Shown here in pieces: positions 33,308 through 41,928 of a DNA stretch of 64,000 nucleotides; position 1 is the stretch's first letter, and each line of letters begins with the position of its first letter. Where the stretch lies: NCBI RefSeq assembly GCF_042686125.1, contig NZ_JBHUOV010000001.1, forward strand, positions 806,001 to 870,000. The letters run 5' to 3'. A program made the position numbers and the translations under genes. This DNA comes from Oceanihabitans iliipiscarium (GTDB lineage: Bacteria; Bacteroidota; Bacteroidia; Flavobacteriales; Flavobacteriaceae). The notes below the pieces were generated by a model that was not told the DNA's origin, did no database searches, and worked only from the letters and a program-made list of their open reading frames with translations.

Positions 33308-35077
33308 ATGCAAAATCCAAATACATTTTATACAGAGCAACTTAAAAAACATCAACTTGAAGTTAAAACGATTTTTAAACAACTTACAGGTTTAAGCTTT
33401 GCAAGACTTTTTGTGTTTTTGGCAACAAGTATTGGGGTGTATTTTAGCTTTTCTACTTTACAAATAGCCATTCCTTTGGGCTTAGTTGGTGTGGTAGGCT
33501 TTATTTATTTACTTTCAAGATATACAGATGTTAAGTATCAATATAATTTAAAGAAAGCACTCGTTGTGATTAATGAGGAAGAATTAAAAATAGCTTCAGG
33601 AGATTTTCACGATAGAAATGAGGGCTTGGCTTTTCTAAATCCTAATCATGCGTATAGTTTAGATATTGATTTATTTGGTAAAGGTTCTTTCTTTCAATAT
33701 ATGAATAGGACAGTTACCCAAGAAGGTACAAATACCTTAGTTAATGCATTAACTGCAAATGGTATTGAATCTATTGTAACACGTCAGGAATCAATAAAAG
33801 AGTTGGCTCAAAAACCAGAATGGAGACAACAATTCTTAGGTATTGCTAGCTTAATAGAAATTGAAACGTCAACAAAACAAATTACTGATTGGTTAAAAAA
33901 ATACCAACCTTTTTTACCCAAAGCAATCGCATGGTTGCCCTTAACGTTTACCATAGGATCGTTAATTATCCTTGGACTAGGAGTTTTTGAAGTGATTAGT
34001 TATTTGTTTTTAGGTTATTGGTTATTGACTGGCTTAGGCATTACGGGATTGTATCTAAAAAAAGTAAATAGCTTAGCATCTAATACAGATAAAATTAAAG
34101 ACACCTTTAGACAATATGCAGCGTTATTAAATCAAATTGAAAACGAAACATTTACTTCAAAATTATTAAAGAATAAACAGTTAGATATTCAACAAGAGCA
34201 TAAGAAGGCATCAGCTATTTTCTCAAAATTCTCTAAACATTTAGACGCCTTAGATAATAGAAATAATTTTGTTTCTGCCATTTTTGGGAATGGTTATTTT
34301 CTTTCGGATTTAAAAAACACTTATAAAATTGAGCAGTGGATTGCTCTACATAAAAATACAGTAACAAATTGGTTTGAGGTTGTTTCGTTTTTTGATGCTT
34401 ATATTTCTTTAGGGAATTATACGTTTAACCATCCAGATTATGTTTTTCCAGAGATTGTTGAAGGGAATACAATTATTAAAAGTAAAGATTTAGGGCATCC
34501 TTTACTTGCTAAAACAAAACGTATTGCTAGTGATTTGCTAATTGATGATCAGCAGTTTTTTATTGTTACTGGAGCGAATATGGCAGGAAAAAGCACCTTT
34601 TTAAGAACAGTCTCATTACATATTGTGATGGCTAATGTGGGTTTGCCAGTTTGCGCTACTTCAAGCCAGTATCATCCTGTTAAATTAATTACAAGTATGA
34701 GAACAAGTGATTCTTTAACAGATGACAGTTCTTACTTCTTTTCAGAGTTAACACGCTTGAAGTTTATTGTTGATGCACTTGAAAAGGAGTCTTATTTTAT
34801 TATTCTAGACGAAATATTAAAAGGGACAAATAGTACTGATAAAGCTATTGGTTCTAGAAAATTTGTAGAGAAGTTAGTTTCTAAAAATGCAACTGGCATT
34901 ATTGCAACGCACGATTTAAGTTTATGTGAAATAGAAAAAGAGCTCGACGATGTAAAAAACTACTATTTTGATGCGCAAATTATTAACGACGAACTCTTTT
35001 TTGATTATAAACTAAAACAGGGTATTTGCCAAAATATGAATGCGAGCTTTTTACTAAAAAAGATGGAAATTGTTTAA
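33308..35077 (+). CDS. Membrane-anchored MutS-like ATPase
   Basis: A 589-residue protein whose C-terminal third is a MutS-type ATPase: Walker A TGANMAGKSTFLRT (about 421-434), SYFFSELTRL, Walker B FIILDEILKGTNSTDKAIG and GIIATHDLSL. The mismatch-recognition domains of MutS are absent. Instead two hydrophobic stretches at about 30-70 and 202-250 look like pairs of membrane helices, with a MutS core/lever-like region between and after. This subfamily is common in Bacteroidota and uncharacterised as far as I know. It follows an M28 peptidase gene by five bases and overlaps the convergent thioredoxin gene by four. Confidence 0.87.
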   Translation: MQNPNTFYTEQLKKHQLEVKTIFKQLTGLSFARLFVFLATSIGVYFSFSTLQIAIPLGLVGVVGFIYLLSRYTDVKYQYNLKKALVVINEEELKIASGDFHDRNEGLAFLNPNHAYSLDIDLFGKGSFFQYMNRTVTQEGTNTLVNALTANGIESIVTRQESIKELAQKPEWRQQFLGIASLIEIETSTKQITDWLKKYQPFLPKAIAWLPLTFTIGSLIILGLGVFEVISYLFLGYWLLTGLGITGLYLKKVNSLASNTDKIKDTFRQYAALLNQIENETFTSKLLKNKQLDIQQEHKKASAIFSKFSKHLDALDNRNNFVSAIFGNGYFLSDLKNTYKIEQWIALHKNTVTNWFEVVSFFDAYISLGNYTFNHPDYVFPEIVEGNTIIKSKDLGHPLLAKTKRIASDLLIDDQQFFIVTGANMAGKSTFLRTVSLHIVMANVGLPVCATSSQYHPVKLITSMRTSDSLTDDSSYFFSELTRLKFIVDALEKESYFIILDEILKGTNSTDKAIGSRKFVEKLVSKNATGIIATHDLSLCEIEKELDDVKNYYFDAQIINDELFFDYKLKQGICQNMNASFLLKKMEIV

Positions 35078-35985
35078 TCTTCTTTATTCATAGCTTCTGT
35101 TTTCAACTGGATTTTATCAATCATTTCAGGCGCATTTTTATCATCAGGTTTTAGACTCAATACTTTGTAATAGTTTTTGAGCGCTTCAGTATAATCACCT
35201 GTCTCGTAAAAGGCTTCAGCTAAACTGTCGTAAACATTGTATTTATACGGAAATATTTTTGTGTTTATGTCAAATAGATAAAGGGCTTTATCAAATTGTT
35301 CGGCACGCAAATACACGTAACCTAAGGTGTTTAGCTCTCGACTGCCTTTAACAAATTCGGCAAGTCGAGGAACTAAATTTGTTTCATCTTGCTTTAAACT
35401 ATCAACCCCTTTTTCGGTTAATAAATACTGCATGTAATTCGCTGCCATATAATTTGGCGAATAACGCTCACCATTTACAATGGTTAATATATCGCGCTCC
35501 AGAGTTTCTTTAGGATGTTCTACAATTCGATTAACTTCTTTGCCATTTTTATAAAATATAAAAGTTGGTACACGATGAACATTCATGTTCTTTTCTTCTC
35601 CATTTGGACCTTGTTTATAGTTTTCTGTCCCATTGTCTAAAGCAAAAACTTCTAGTTGATCTTCCGGAAAATTTGTTTGGTCTATAATTGAATAGAAACG
35701 AGGAATTTCCTTTCTACTATCACCACACCACGTACCAAGAAATACTTTTATAGTGTATAAATTTAAAGAATCTTTGAGCTTTTTAACGACTTTGTCGTTT
35801 ACATCGTAATCATCATAGTTTTTATTAAACCATTCCGCAAAAGCAGGCTTTTTTAAACCGTCTTTGTTGATTTTACCTAAGAGTTTTGCTTTGCCTTTGT
35901 CATCAAGAACTTCATGATTTATGGTTTGTGAAAAACCAAATGAAAATGTAATGAATGCGATTAAAAAAAGTACTGTTCGTTGCAT
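35074..35985 (-). CDS. Exported thioredoxin-like protein with TPR tail
   Basis: A 303-residue protein with signal peptide (about 1-20). Residues about 60-175 form a thioredoxin fold with FLGTWCGDSRKEIPRFY: the usual CxxC is CGDS, so only Cys87 remains. VHRVPTFIFYKNGKE supplies the cis-Pro loop. Residues about 205-290 are tetratricopeptide-like helices (LNTLGYVYLRAEQFDKALYLF, YDSLAEAFYETGDYTEALKNY). A single-Cys site argues against disulfide reduction and suggests isomerase, thiol-binding or chaperone use. Periplasmic. Confidence 0.82.
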   Translation of the reverse strand: MQRTVLFLIAFITFSFGFSQTINHEVLDDKGKAKLLGKINKDGLKKPAFAEWFNKNYDDYDVNDKVVKKLKDSLNLYTIKVFLGTWCGDSRKEIPRFYSIIDQTNFPEDQLEVFALDNGTENYKQGPNGEEKNMNVHRVPTFIFYKNGKEVNRIVEHPKETLERDILTIVNGERYSPNYMAANYMQYLLTEKGVDSLKQDETNLVPRLAEFVKGSRELNTLGYVYLRAEQFDKALYLFDINTKIFPYKYNVYDSLAEAFYETGDYTEALKNYYKVLSLKPDDKNAPEMIDKIQLKTEAMNKED

Positions 35986-36164
35986 GATATGATCGTTTTA
36001 TAAATCAAACTTAATATGATTTTCTAAGGTAAACGAATATTTTTTACCAACAACAGACTTAAATTAACAAACGGCATCAATCATGCTGTTTGCAACACTA
36101 ATCGTGGTTTTTGTACATAAAGTTTGATGGTTTTCAGTTTTCTAATTACTTTCATATCGAATTC

Positions 36165-37136
36165 ATGATAACATTAAAGAAACATACCTCACAAATTTTA
36201 GTACACATCTTATTTTGGATGCTGTTTATCTTCGTGTCTTTATTTGTGTTCTCACAATACTATTGGCGTGAAAATCCGTTTTTACAGTATTTATCTATTC
36301 TCGTGGTCATTGTATATGCCAACAACTATTTACTACTTCCATTTTTTATAAAAAAACGACTTTATATTCTTTACGTCTTTGTGTTTGCTGTTATTTCTTT
36401 TTTTGCAACACAACTTTACTGTAATGTGTTTGCGCAATGTGGTTGTTCTATTATGAAATGCCTTAGTGATTATTTATGGCAAACTTTAGTGCCTCTTATT
36501 TTCTTTTCATTTGTATGGATGTTATATCGCTTTTTAGATAAGCAAGATGAAGTTGAACATATCAAACAGGAACACCTTGAAATGGAATTAAAGTTTTTGA
36601 AGTCTCAAATCAATCCACATGTGCTTTTTAATAATTTGAATACTATTTACTCTTATGCTTTAGAAAAACCAAATGAAACCCCAGAACTCATTTTAATGTT
36701 ATCAGACAACTTAAAACATGTGTTATATGAAAGCAATTCGGAAACCATATCGCTAGAAAAAGAAATTCAGTTTATAGATAATTATATAACCTTTCAAACC
36801 ATTAGAACAGAAGGTGTAAAGCATATCAATTATTCAAAATCTATAAGCTCATATCAAAACCAAATAGCACCTTTATTATTAATTACGATCATTGAAAACA
36901 CATTTAAACATAGCACTTTAAATAGTGATATTTCAGTGTCTATTACTGAAAAGAATGGAATTCTGGAATGTGTGTGTATGAATGATTATGATAAAGATAA
37001 AGTGAGTAATGAAGCCTTTAAAATAGGCTTACAAAATTTAGAAAAACGCTTGAAGCTTATTTATAAAGAGAACTATAAGCTTGATATTTCTAAAGATGAT
37101 AGATATAAAGTGTATTTAAAATTGAAGTTGTCTTGA
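36165..37136 (+). CDS. LytS-type sensor histidine kinase
   Basis: A 323-residue kinase of the His_kinase (PF06580) group. Four membrane helices (about 10-30, 40-62, 65-88, 104-123) are followed by the phosphoacceptor block LKSQINPHVLFNNLNTIY (His152) and the ATP site IIENTFKHS with IGLQNLEKRL. The loop between helices 3 and 4 carries Cys86, Cys92, Cys94 and Cys99, a possible metal or redox site. I use ATG 36165 (MITLKKHTSQ) rather than the longer frame from 36111. Its partner regulator lies 75 bases downstream. Confidence 0.9.
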   Translation: MITLKKHTSQILVHILFWMLFIFVSLFVFSQYYWRENPFLQYLSILVVIVYANNYLLLPFFIKKRLYILYVFVFAVISFFATQLYCNVFAQCGCSIMKCLSDYLWQTLVPLIFFSFVWMLYRFLDKQDEVEHIKQEHLEMELKFLKSQINPHVLFNNLNTIYSYALEKPNETPELILMLSDNLKHVLYESNSETISLEKEIQFIDNYITFQTIRTEGVKHINYSKSISSYQNQIAPLLLITIIENTFKHSTLNSDISVSITEKNGILECVCMNDYDKDKVSNEAFKIGLQNLEKRLKLIYKENYKLDISKDDRYKVYLKLKLS

Positions 37137-37149
37137 TGCTAATGTCTCC

Positions 37150-37197
37150 TCGAGCGCAGTCGAGTGGTTTTAATAATGAGGTCTCGACTGCGCTCGA
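37150..37197. repeat. Perfect 15-base inverted repeat between kinase and regulator genes
   Basis: TCGAGCGCAGTCGAG at 37150-37164 and its exact complement CTCGACTGCGCTCGA at 37183-37197 flank an 18-base AT-rich spacer. The arms are far richer in GC than the surroundings, and a one-mismatch arm occurs at 582-596. It looks like a mobile palindromic intergenic repeat. Confidence 0.8.
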
Positions 37198-37211
37198 CCA
37201 GACAAAGTGAG

Positions 37212-37916
37212 ATGAAATATATGACTTGTATTATTATAGAAGATGAAATACCAGCACAAAAAATTATTAAGAATTATGTGTCTAAACTACCTAATGTAGA
37301 ATTGTTAGGTACTTTTAATGCAGCGATAGAGGCGAATTCTTTTCTTAACCATACAACTGTTGATGTTGTTTTTTTGGATATAAACCTGCCAGACATTTCA
37401 GGAATCGATTTTATAAAAACTATTAAAAACCCACCAGCAATTGTCATGACAACGGCTTATCCAGATTATGCTGTGAGAAGCTTTGAGTTAGCAACTATTG
37501 TAGATTATCTTGTAAAACCATTTTCGTTTGATCGTTTTTTGAAAGCCATAAACAAAGCGAAGACACGTATTGAAAAACCTGCTTCATCTACAGAAAATAA
37601 CACCCAAGAAATTCTTTTTTTAAATGTCGATAAAACACTTCACAAAATTGTTTTGAGTGATATTTTGTATTTAGAATCTGATCGCAATTACATTACTGTT
37701 GCTACTAAAAATCAAAAACTGTCTTATATCGATTCACTAAAAAATTGGATGGCCAAACTTGACGAAACACAATTTATTCAAGTACATAAATCGTATATTG
37801 TAAATAGAAGGTTTGTCGATAAAATCTCAGGGAATGAGATTTATGTTCAAGAAAATAGAATTCCTATAGGTAGAACATATAAACAAGAGTTATTATCTAT
37901 ATTAAATATCACATAA
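37212..37916 (+). CDS. LytR/AlgR-type response regulator
   Basis: A 234-residue regulator. The receiver domain (about 4-120) has the acidic pair ED at 10-11, phosphoacceptor Asp56 in VVFLDINLPDISG and the conserved Lys in YLVKPFSFDRF. A LytTR DNA-binding domain fills residues about 135-234 (IVLSDILYLESDRNYITV, FIQVHKSYIVNRRFVDKI). ATG 37212 is preferred over an upstream frame that would read through the inverted repeat; ATG 37221 is also possible. It pairs with the kinase just upstream. Confidence 0.92.
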   Translation: MKYMTCIIIEDEIPAQKIIKNYVSKLPNVELLGTFNAAIEANSFLNHTTVDVVFLDINLPDISGIDFIKTIKNPPAIVMTTAYPDYAVRSFELATIVDYLVKPFSFDRFLKAINKAKTRIEKPASSTENNTQEILFLNVDKTLHKIVLSDILYLESDRNYITVATKNQKLSYIDSLKNWMAKLDETQFIQVHKSYIVNRRFVDKISGNEIYVQENRIPIGRTYKQELLSILNIT

Positions 37917-37918
37917 AA

Positions 37919-37950
37919 AGACCTCAAAAATTTATAAATCTTTGAGGTCT
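37919..37950 (-). terminator. Terminator, mainly for the dpp11 gene
   Basis: AGACCTCAAA at 37919-37928 pairs perfectly with TTTGAGGTCT at 37941-37950. The T run follows the stem only on the minus strand, so it best serves the convergent peptidase gene, though it may also slow transcripts from the regulator. Confidence 0.75.
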
Positions 37951-37974
37951 AATACTTGTTAAATGAGCACTAAA

Positions 37975-40071
37975 TTATTGCTTATTTTTCTTAGGATGCA
38001 CCAGAGTCATTTCCTCAATAAGGTGTTTAGCTCCAGCATATTTATCGACAATAAATAAAACGTAACGTAAATCGACCATAATGTTTCGGCAAATTTCTGG
38101 ATCGTAGTTCATATCGCTCATGGTACCTTCCCAGACACGATCAAAATTCAACCCAACTAAATTACCATGCGCATCAATAGCTGGACTTCCAGAGTTTCCT
38201 CCAGTTGTATGATTCGTTCCTAAAAAGCACACAGGGACTTTTCCGTTACTATCTGCGTACTGTCCGTAATCTTTCGTCTTGTATAAATCTAATAATTTCT
38301 GAGGCACATCAAATTCATAATCACCAGGCACATACTTTTCAATAACACCATCTAAGTAACTTACAGGATTGTAATACACAGCGTCTCTAGGAGCATAACC
38401 ACGAACTTGACCGTAAGTAACACGTAGTGTACTGTTAGCATCTGGGAAATAGCGCTCGTTAGGCAGAGCTTTCATTAACGCAGTCATATACTTTGTTTGT
38501 AGGGCAGTGATAGGCTCGTTTTTTTCTTGATACTCTTTATCAATAGTATTATAAAACTCAGCAATAATTGGTTTAGCGTATTGATATGCAGCGTCATTAT
38601 TTAGCTTTTCAATTACAGAATTTGCATCGCCTTCTAATAATTTTAAAGCAGAATCTAAGTTTGTAAAAGCAGAATTATCATAAATAGAAGCATCAACAGT
38701 ATTGCTATAAAAAGGCATTACATTTTTATATACACCTTTATCAACTTCAACATCATAGTTCTTATGAATACTTTTTAAACGGCTTACCATTCCTTCTTTG
38801 GCTTTTTCGAAAGACTCAGGGTTTCCTGTTATCATTTGTTCCATTTGATAGGCTCTAAATGTCATTTGCATGAGTTCATTAGTGACTAAGAAGACTTCAA
38901 TAAAGTTTCTTCGTTTAATATTCACAGGACCAAATTCTTTATACAAACGATCAAATTCAGGTAAGATCGTTCCGTATTTATCTTCAAGACCAGTTTCTTT
39001 TAAGGCTTTAGTGAAAGTAGCTTCAAAGGCACGCCTTTTTTCAACAGCATTACTTTTTTGAATGCCTAAATTTTCACCAATCCATTTTTTCCAAGCATTT
39101 GCAATTCTGGCTTGCTTTGATGCATACTTAATACGAACATCATCACTAGTTTTCATTTTAGCATCAATGACTTTTAAAGCAGCTTCACGAATGGCTATGT
39201 TTGTTGGATTAAATTCTTTGGTAATATGTTCTATAGCTACAGCAGGAAGGTATTCGTTAGTTCGACCAGGAAAACCAAAAACCATTGTAAAATCACCTTC
39301 AGCAACACCATCTAAAGATATTGGCAAAAAGTGTTTTGGCTTATATGGCTTGTTATCTTTGCTGTATTTTGCAGGTCTATTATTAGCATCAGCATAAATA
39401 CGAAACATAGAAAAATCTCCTGTGTGTCTAGGAAAAACCCAATTATCTGTGTCACTTCCAAACTTACCAATACTCGATGGAGGTGCTCCAACTAAGCGAA
39501 TATCTTCAAAACGCTCGGTAACAAATAGGAAATACTGATTGCCATTATAAAACGCTTTTACTTTTACATCTTGCCAAGGTTCTCTAGGCCAGTTTTTCAT
39601 TAACCCATTGCTGTTTTTATCAATAACCGATTGTTTTTCTTTTTCGGATAAATCATCACTAACAACTGCTAAAACTTCTTGGGTAATATCTGTTATGCTT
39701 ACAATAAATTCAATAAACAAACCTTCATTTGGAAGCTCTTCTTCTAAATTCATCGCCCAAAAACCATCCTTTAAATAATCGTTTTCTAACGAAGAGTGCG
39801 ATTGTATTTGGCTAAACCCACAATGGTGATTTGTAAGTATTAAGCCTTGATCTGAAATGACTTCGCTTGTGCAGCCACCATTAAAATGACCTATAGCATC
39901 TTTTAAGCTAGAATTGTTAACATCGTAAATGTCTTGAGCTGTAAGTTTACTACCTAGACTAGTCATTTCTTGTTCGTTCATTCCTTCTAAAAGTGAAGGA
40001 ATCCACATACCACCTTGTTGGGCAGAAAGATTAAAAGTTATAAAAAGTAAAAGGAATTTTAAGAATCTCAT
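37975..40071 (-). CDS. dpp11: Asp/Glu-specific dipeptidyl-peptidase (S46, DPP11 type)
   Basis: A 698-residue exported serine peptidase of family S46, which releases dipeptides from peptide N-termini in the periplasm. The signal peptide ends LSAQ. His83 (LTNHHCGFSQ) and Ser627 (GGNSGSPAID) are the expected catalytic residues. Arg645 in LNFDRVWEGTMSD sits 18 residues after the serine, the same offset as Arg673 to Ser655 in Porphyromonas DPP11, where it selects acidic P1 residues; DPP7 has Gly there. Acidic specificity is therefore predicted. The usual S46 length is matched. Confidence 0.93.
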   Translation of the reverse strand: MRFLKFLLLFITFNLSAQQGGMWIPSLLEGMNEQEMTSLGSKLTAQDIYDVNNSSLKDAIGHFNGGCTSEVISDQGLILTNHHCGFSQIQSHSSLENDYLKDGFWAMNLEEELPNEGLFIEFIVSITDITQEVLAVVSDDLSEKEKQSVIDKNSNGLMKNWPREPWQDVKVKAFYNGNQYFLFVTERFEDIRLVGAPPSSIGKFGSDTDNWVFPRHTGDFSMFRIYADANNRPAKYSKDNKPYKPKHFLPISLDGVAEGDFTMVFGFPGRTNEYLPAVAIEHITKEFNPTNIAIREAALKVIDAKMKTSDDVRIKYASKQARIANAWKKWIGENLGIQKSNAVEKRRAFEATFTKALKETGLEDKYGTILPEFDRLYKEFGPVNIKRRNFIEVFLVTNELMQMTFRAYQMEQMITGNPESFEKAKEGMVSRLKSIHKNYDVEVDKGVYKNVMPFYSNTVDASIYDNSAFTNLDSALKLLEGDANSVIEKLNNDAAYQYAKPIIAEFYNTIDKEYQEKNEPITALQTKYMTALMKALPNERYFPDANSTLRVTYGQVRGYAPRDAVYYNPVSYLDGVIEKYVPGDYEFDVPQKLLDLYKTKDYGQYADSNGKVPVCFLGTNHTTGGNSGSPAIDAHGNLVGLNFDRVWEGTMSDMNYDPEICRNIMVDLRYVLFIVDKYAGAKHLIEEMTLVHPKKNKQ

Positions 40072-40093
40072 AATGGATAAAATTAAGTGAACT

Positions 40094-40101
40094 CAAAGAT
40101 A
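40094..40101 (-). promoter_or_regulatory. Candidate -7 element of dpp11
   Basis: TATCTTTG on the minus strand, 22 bases before the dpp11 ATG. No -33 TTG at standard spacing. Confidence 0.5.
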
Positions 40102-40169
40102 AAAAACCAAGTCATAAAAATTGTTAAAAAGCATTAAATTTATGTCGTTAGAACTGACTATCTTTAAGC

Positions 40170-41312
40170 ATGCAACATATTTCTAAACTTCCAAATGTAG
40201 GGACAACCATATTTTCTGTAATGAGCGCATTGTCTAATAAGCACAATGCAATTAATTTATCGCAAGGGTTTCCAAATTTTAAGAGCGATCAAAAGCTAAT
40301 CAACTTGGTTAGCCAAGCCATGAGCTCTGGTTATAATCAATATGCACCAATGCCTGGAAATTTAGAGTTGCGTGAAGCCATAGCCAAAAAGTTTGATTTA
40401 CTATATACTACAAGTTATCATCCTGAAACAGAAATTACAGTAACTGCTGGAGCAACTCAAGCAATTTATACAATTATATCAGCTTTTGTAAAAACCGAAG
40501 ATGAGGTAATTATTTTTCGCCCAGCCTATGATTGTTACGAACCAGCAATAGAAATAAATGGAGGTAAAACAATTTCTGTTCAATTACATGCACCACGTTA
40601 TAAAGTAGATTGGAATGACGTTAAAAGCAAGGTGAATAGTAAAACAAAGATGATAATCATAAATACACCGCAAAACCCTAGTGGATGTATTTTTTCTGAA
40701 GCTGATATGTTAAAACTTCAAGAGCTAACCAAAGACACAAATATTATAGTTTTAAGTGATGAGGTTTATGAGCATATTATTTTTGATGGTGAAAAACACC
40801 AAAGCGCATGTTTGTTTTCAGATTTAAAATCTAGAAGTTTCATTACAGCGTCTTTTGGAAAAACATTTCATAATACTGGATGGAAAATGGGTTACTGTTG
40901 TGCACCAAAATCACTCATGGAAGAATTTAGAAAAGTGCATCAGTTTAATGTGTTTTCGGTCAATCATCCTATGCAAAAAGGATTAGCCGATTATTTACAA
41001 GTGCCTAATCATTTTTTAGGACTTTCAGAATTTTATCAAGAGAAGCGCGATTTGTTTTTAAGCTTAATAAAGGACTCAAGGTTTAATTTTAAACCAGCTC
41101 AAGGCACCTATTTTCAGGTTTTAGATTATTCTGAAATCACTAAGGAACACGATGTTAATTTCGCGAAACAACTAACAATAAACCATGGCTTAGCGTCTAT
41201 ACCATTATCTGTTTTCAATGATAACCATAAAGACGATAAAGTTTTGCGTTTTTGTTTTGCTAAAACAGATGATACCTTAAAGCAAGCTGCCGAAATAATA
41301 AATCGAATTTAA
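40170..41312 (+). CDS. Methionine/glutamine-type aminotransferase (YbdL-like)
   Basis: A 380-residue PLP-dependent class I aminotransferase. PQNPSGCIF, LSDEVYEHIIFDGEKH and the PLP-lysine region SFGKTFHNTGWKMGY are characteristic of the YbdL/glutamine transaminase K-like branch, which uses methionine or other bulky amino acids with keto acids. The PLP lysine is in the SFGKT block. Two genes downstream is an omega-amidase, the enzyme that completes the glutamine transaminase route, which supports the substrate assignment. Confidence 0.9.
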   Translation: MQHISKLPNVGTTIFSVMSALSNKHNAINLSQGFPNFKSDQKLINLVSQAMSSGYNQYAPMPGNLELREAIAKKFDLLYTTSYHPETEITVTAGATQAIYTIISAFVKTEDEVIIFRPAYDCYEPAIEINGGKTISVQLHAPRYKVDWNDVKSKVNSKTKMIIINTPQNPSGCIFSEADMLKLQELTKDTNIIVLSDEVYEHIIFDGEKHQSACLFSDLKSRSFITASFGKTFHNTGWKMGYCCAPKSLMEEFRKVHQFNVFSVNHPMQKGLADYLQVPNHFLGLSEFYQEKRDLFLSLIKDSRFNFKPAQGTYFQVLDYSEITKEHDVNFAKQLTINHGLASIPLSVFNDNHKDDKVLRFCFAKTDDTLKQAAEIINRI

Positions 41313-41369
41313 GTGACTTATTAATTTTTAGTGTGTCTAATTTTATAGTTATACTTTAAAATTAAAACC

Positions 41370-41870
41370 ATGAAGAATCTCATTTTATTACTACTTTTTT
41401 TAGCCTTTAGCGTAAATAGCATTGCACAAACTGCTGAAGCAGATTTGGCTTATATTGTAAAGGATGATAAAATTTATCTAAATGATAAAGATGTTACTCA
41501 AAGTTTAACGGAAGAACAGCGTGAAGCTATTTTTAGTGCACATCAAACTGAAATAAAAATTAAAGAAGAAGCTGCAGAGAAAACCCAAAAAGAAGAAGAA
41601 AAACGCGAAAAAGAGCAGAAAAGGGTTGAAAAAGACTTGAAAAAAGCTCAAAAGAAGCAAAAAAAGGCTGAAAAAGCTTTAAAGAAAAAAGCGAAGGCTC
41701 AAAAGAATTTTGAAAAAGCTAAAGATAAAATAGAAAAGACTCAAAAGAAATACGAAAAGCTTCAGAAAAAAGAAAAACTCTCTCCAAAAGATGAAGAAAA
41801 ATGGCTAAAGAAAATAGAAAAAGCCAACTCAGATCTTAAAAAAGCAGAAAAAAAATTAAGACGTTCGTAA
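41370..41870 (+). CDS. Exported lysine-rich coiled-coil protein
   Basis: A 166-residue protein with a signal peptide (about 1-19, ending SIAQ) followed by a short folded segment (ADLAYIVKDDKIYLNDKDVT) and then about 110 residues of almost pure Lys/Glu/Ala heptads, predicted as one long coiled coil with strong positive charge. It resembles small periplasmic proteins of Bacteroidota with no assigned role. Interaction with envelope polyanions is conceivable. It lies between the aminotransferase and omega-amidase genes on the same strand. Confidence 0.78.
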   Translation: MKNLILLLLFLAFSVNSIAQTAEADLAYIVKDDKIYLNDKDVTQSLTEEQREAIFSAHQTEIKIKEEAAEKTQKEEEKREKEQKRVEKDLKKAQKKQKKAEKALKKKAKAQKNFEKAKDKIEKTQKKYEKLQKKEKLSPKDEEKWLKKIEKANSDLKKAEKKLRRS

Positions 41871-41928
41871 TTAATGGTTTCTGAGAAAATTCGTTTTAAA
41901 TTAGTGAAAAATAAATTACTTTTATCTC

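Noticed and set aside
37164..37211. Longer start of the response regulator
   Set aside because: It would translate an arm of the intergenic palindrome into protein; the receiver domain begins at ATG 37212.
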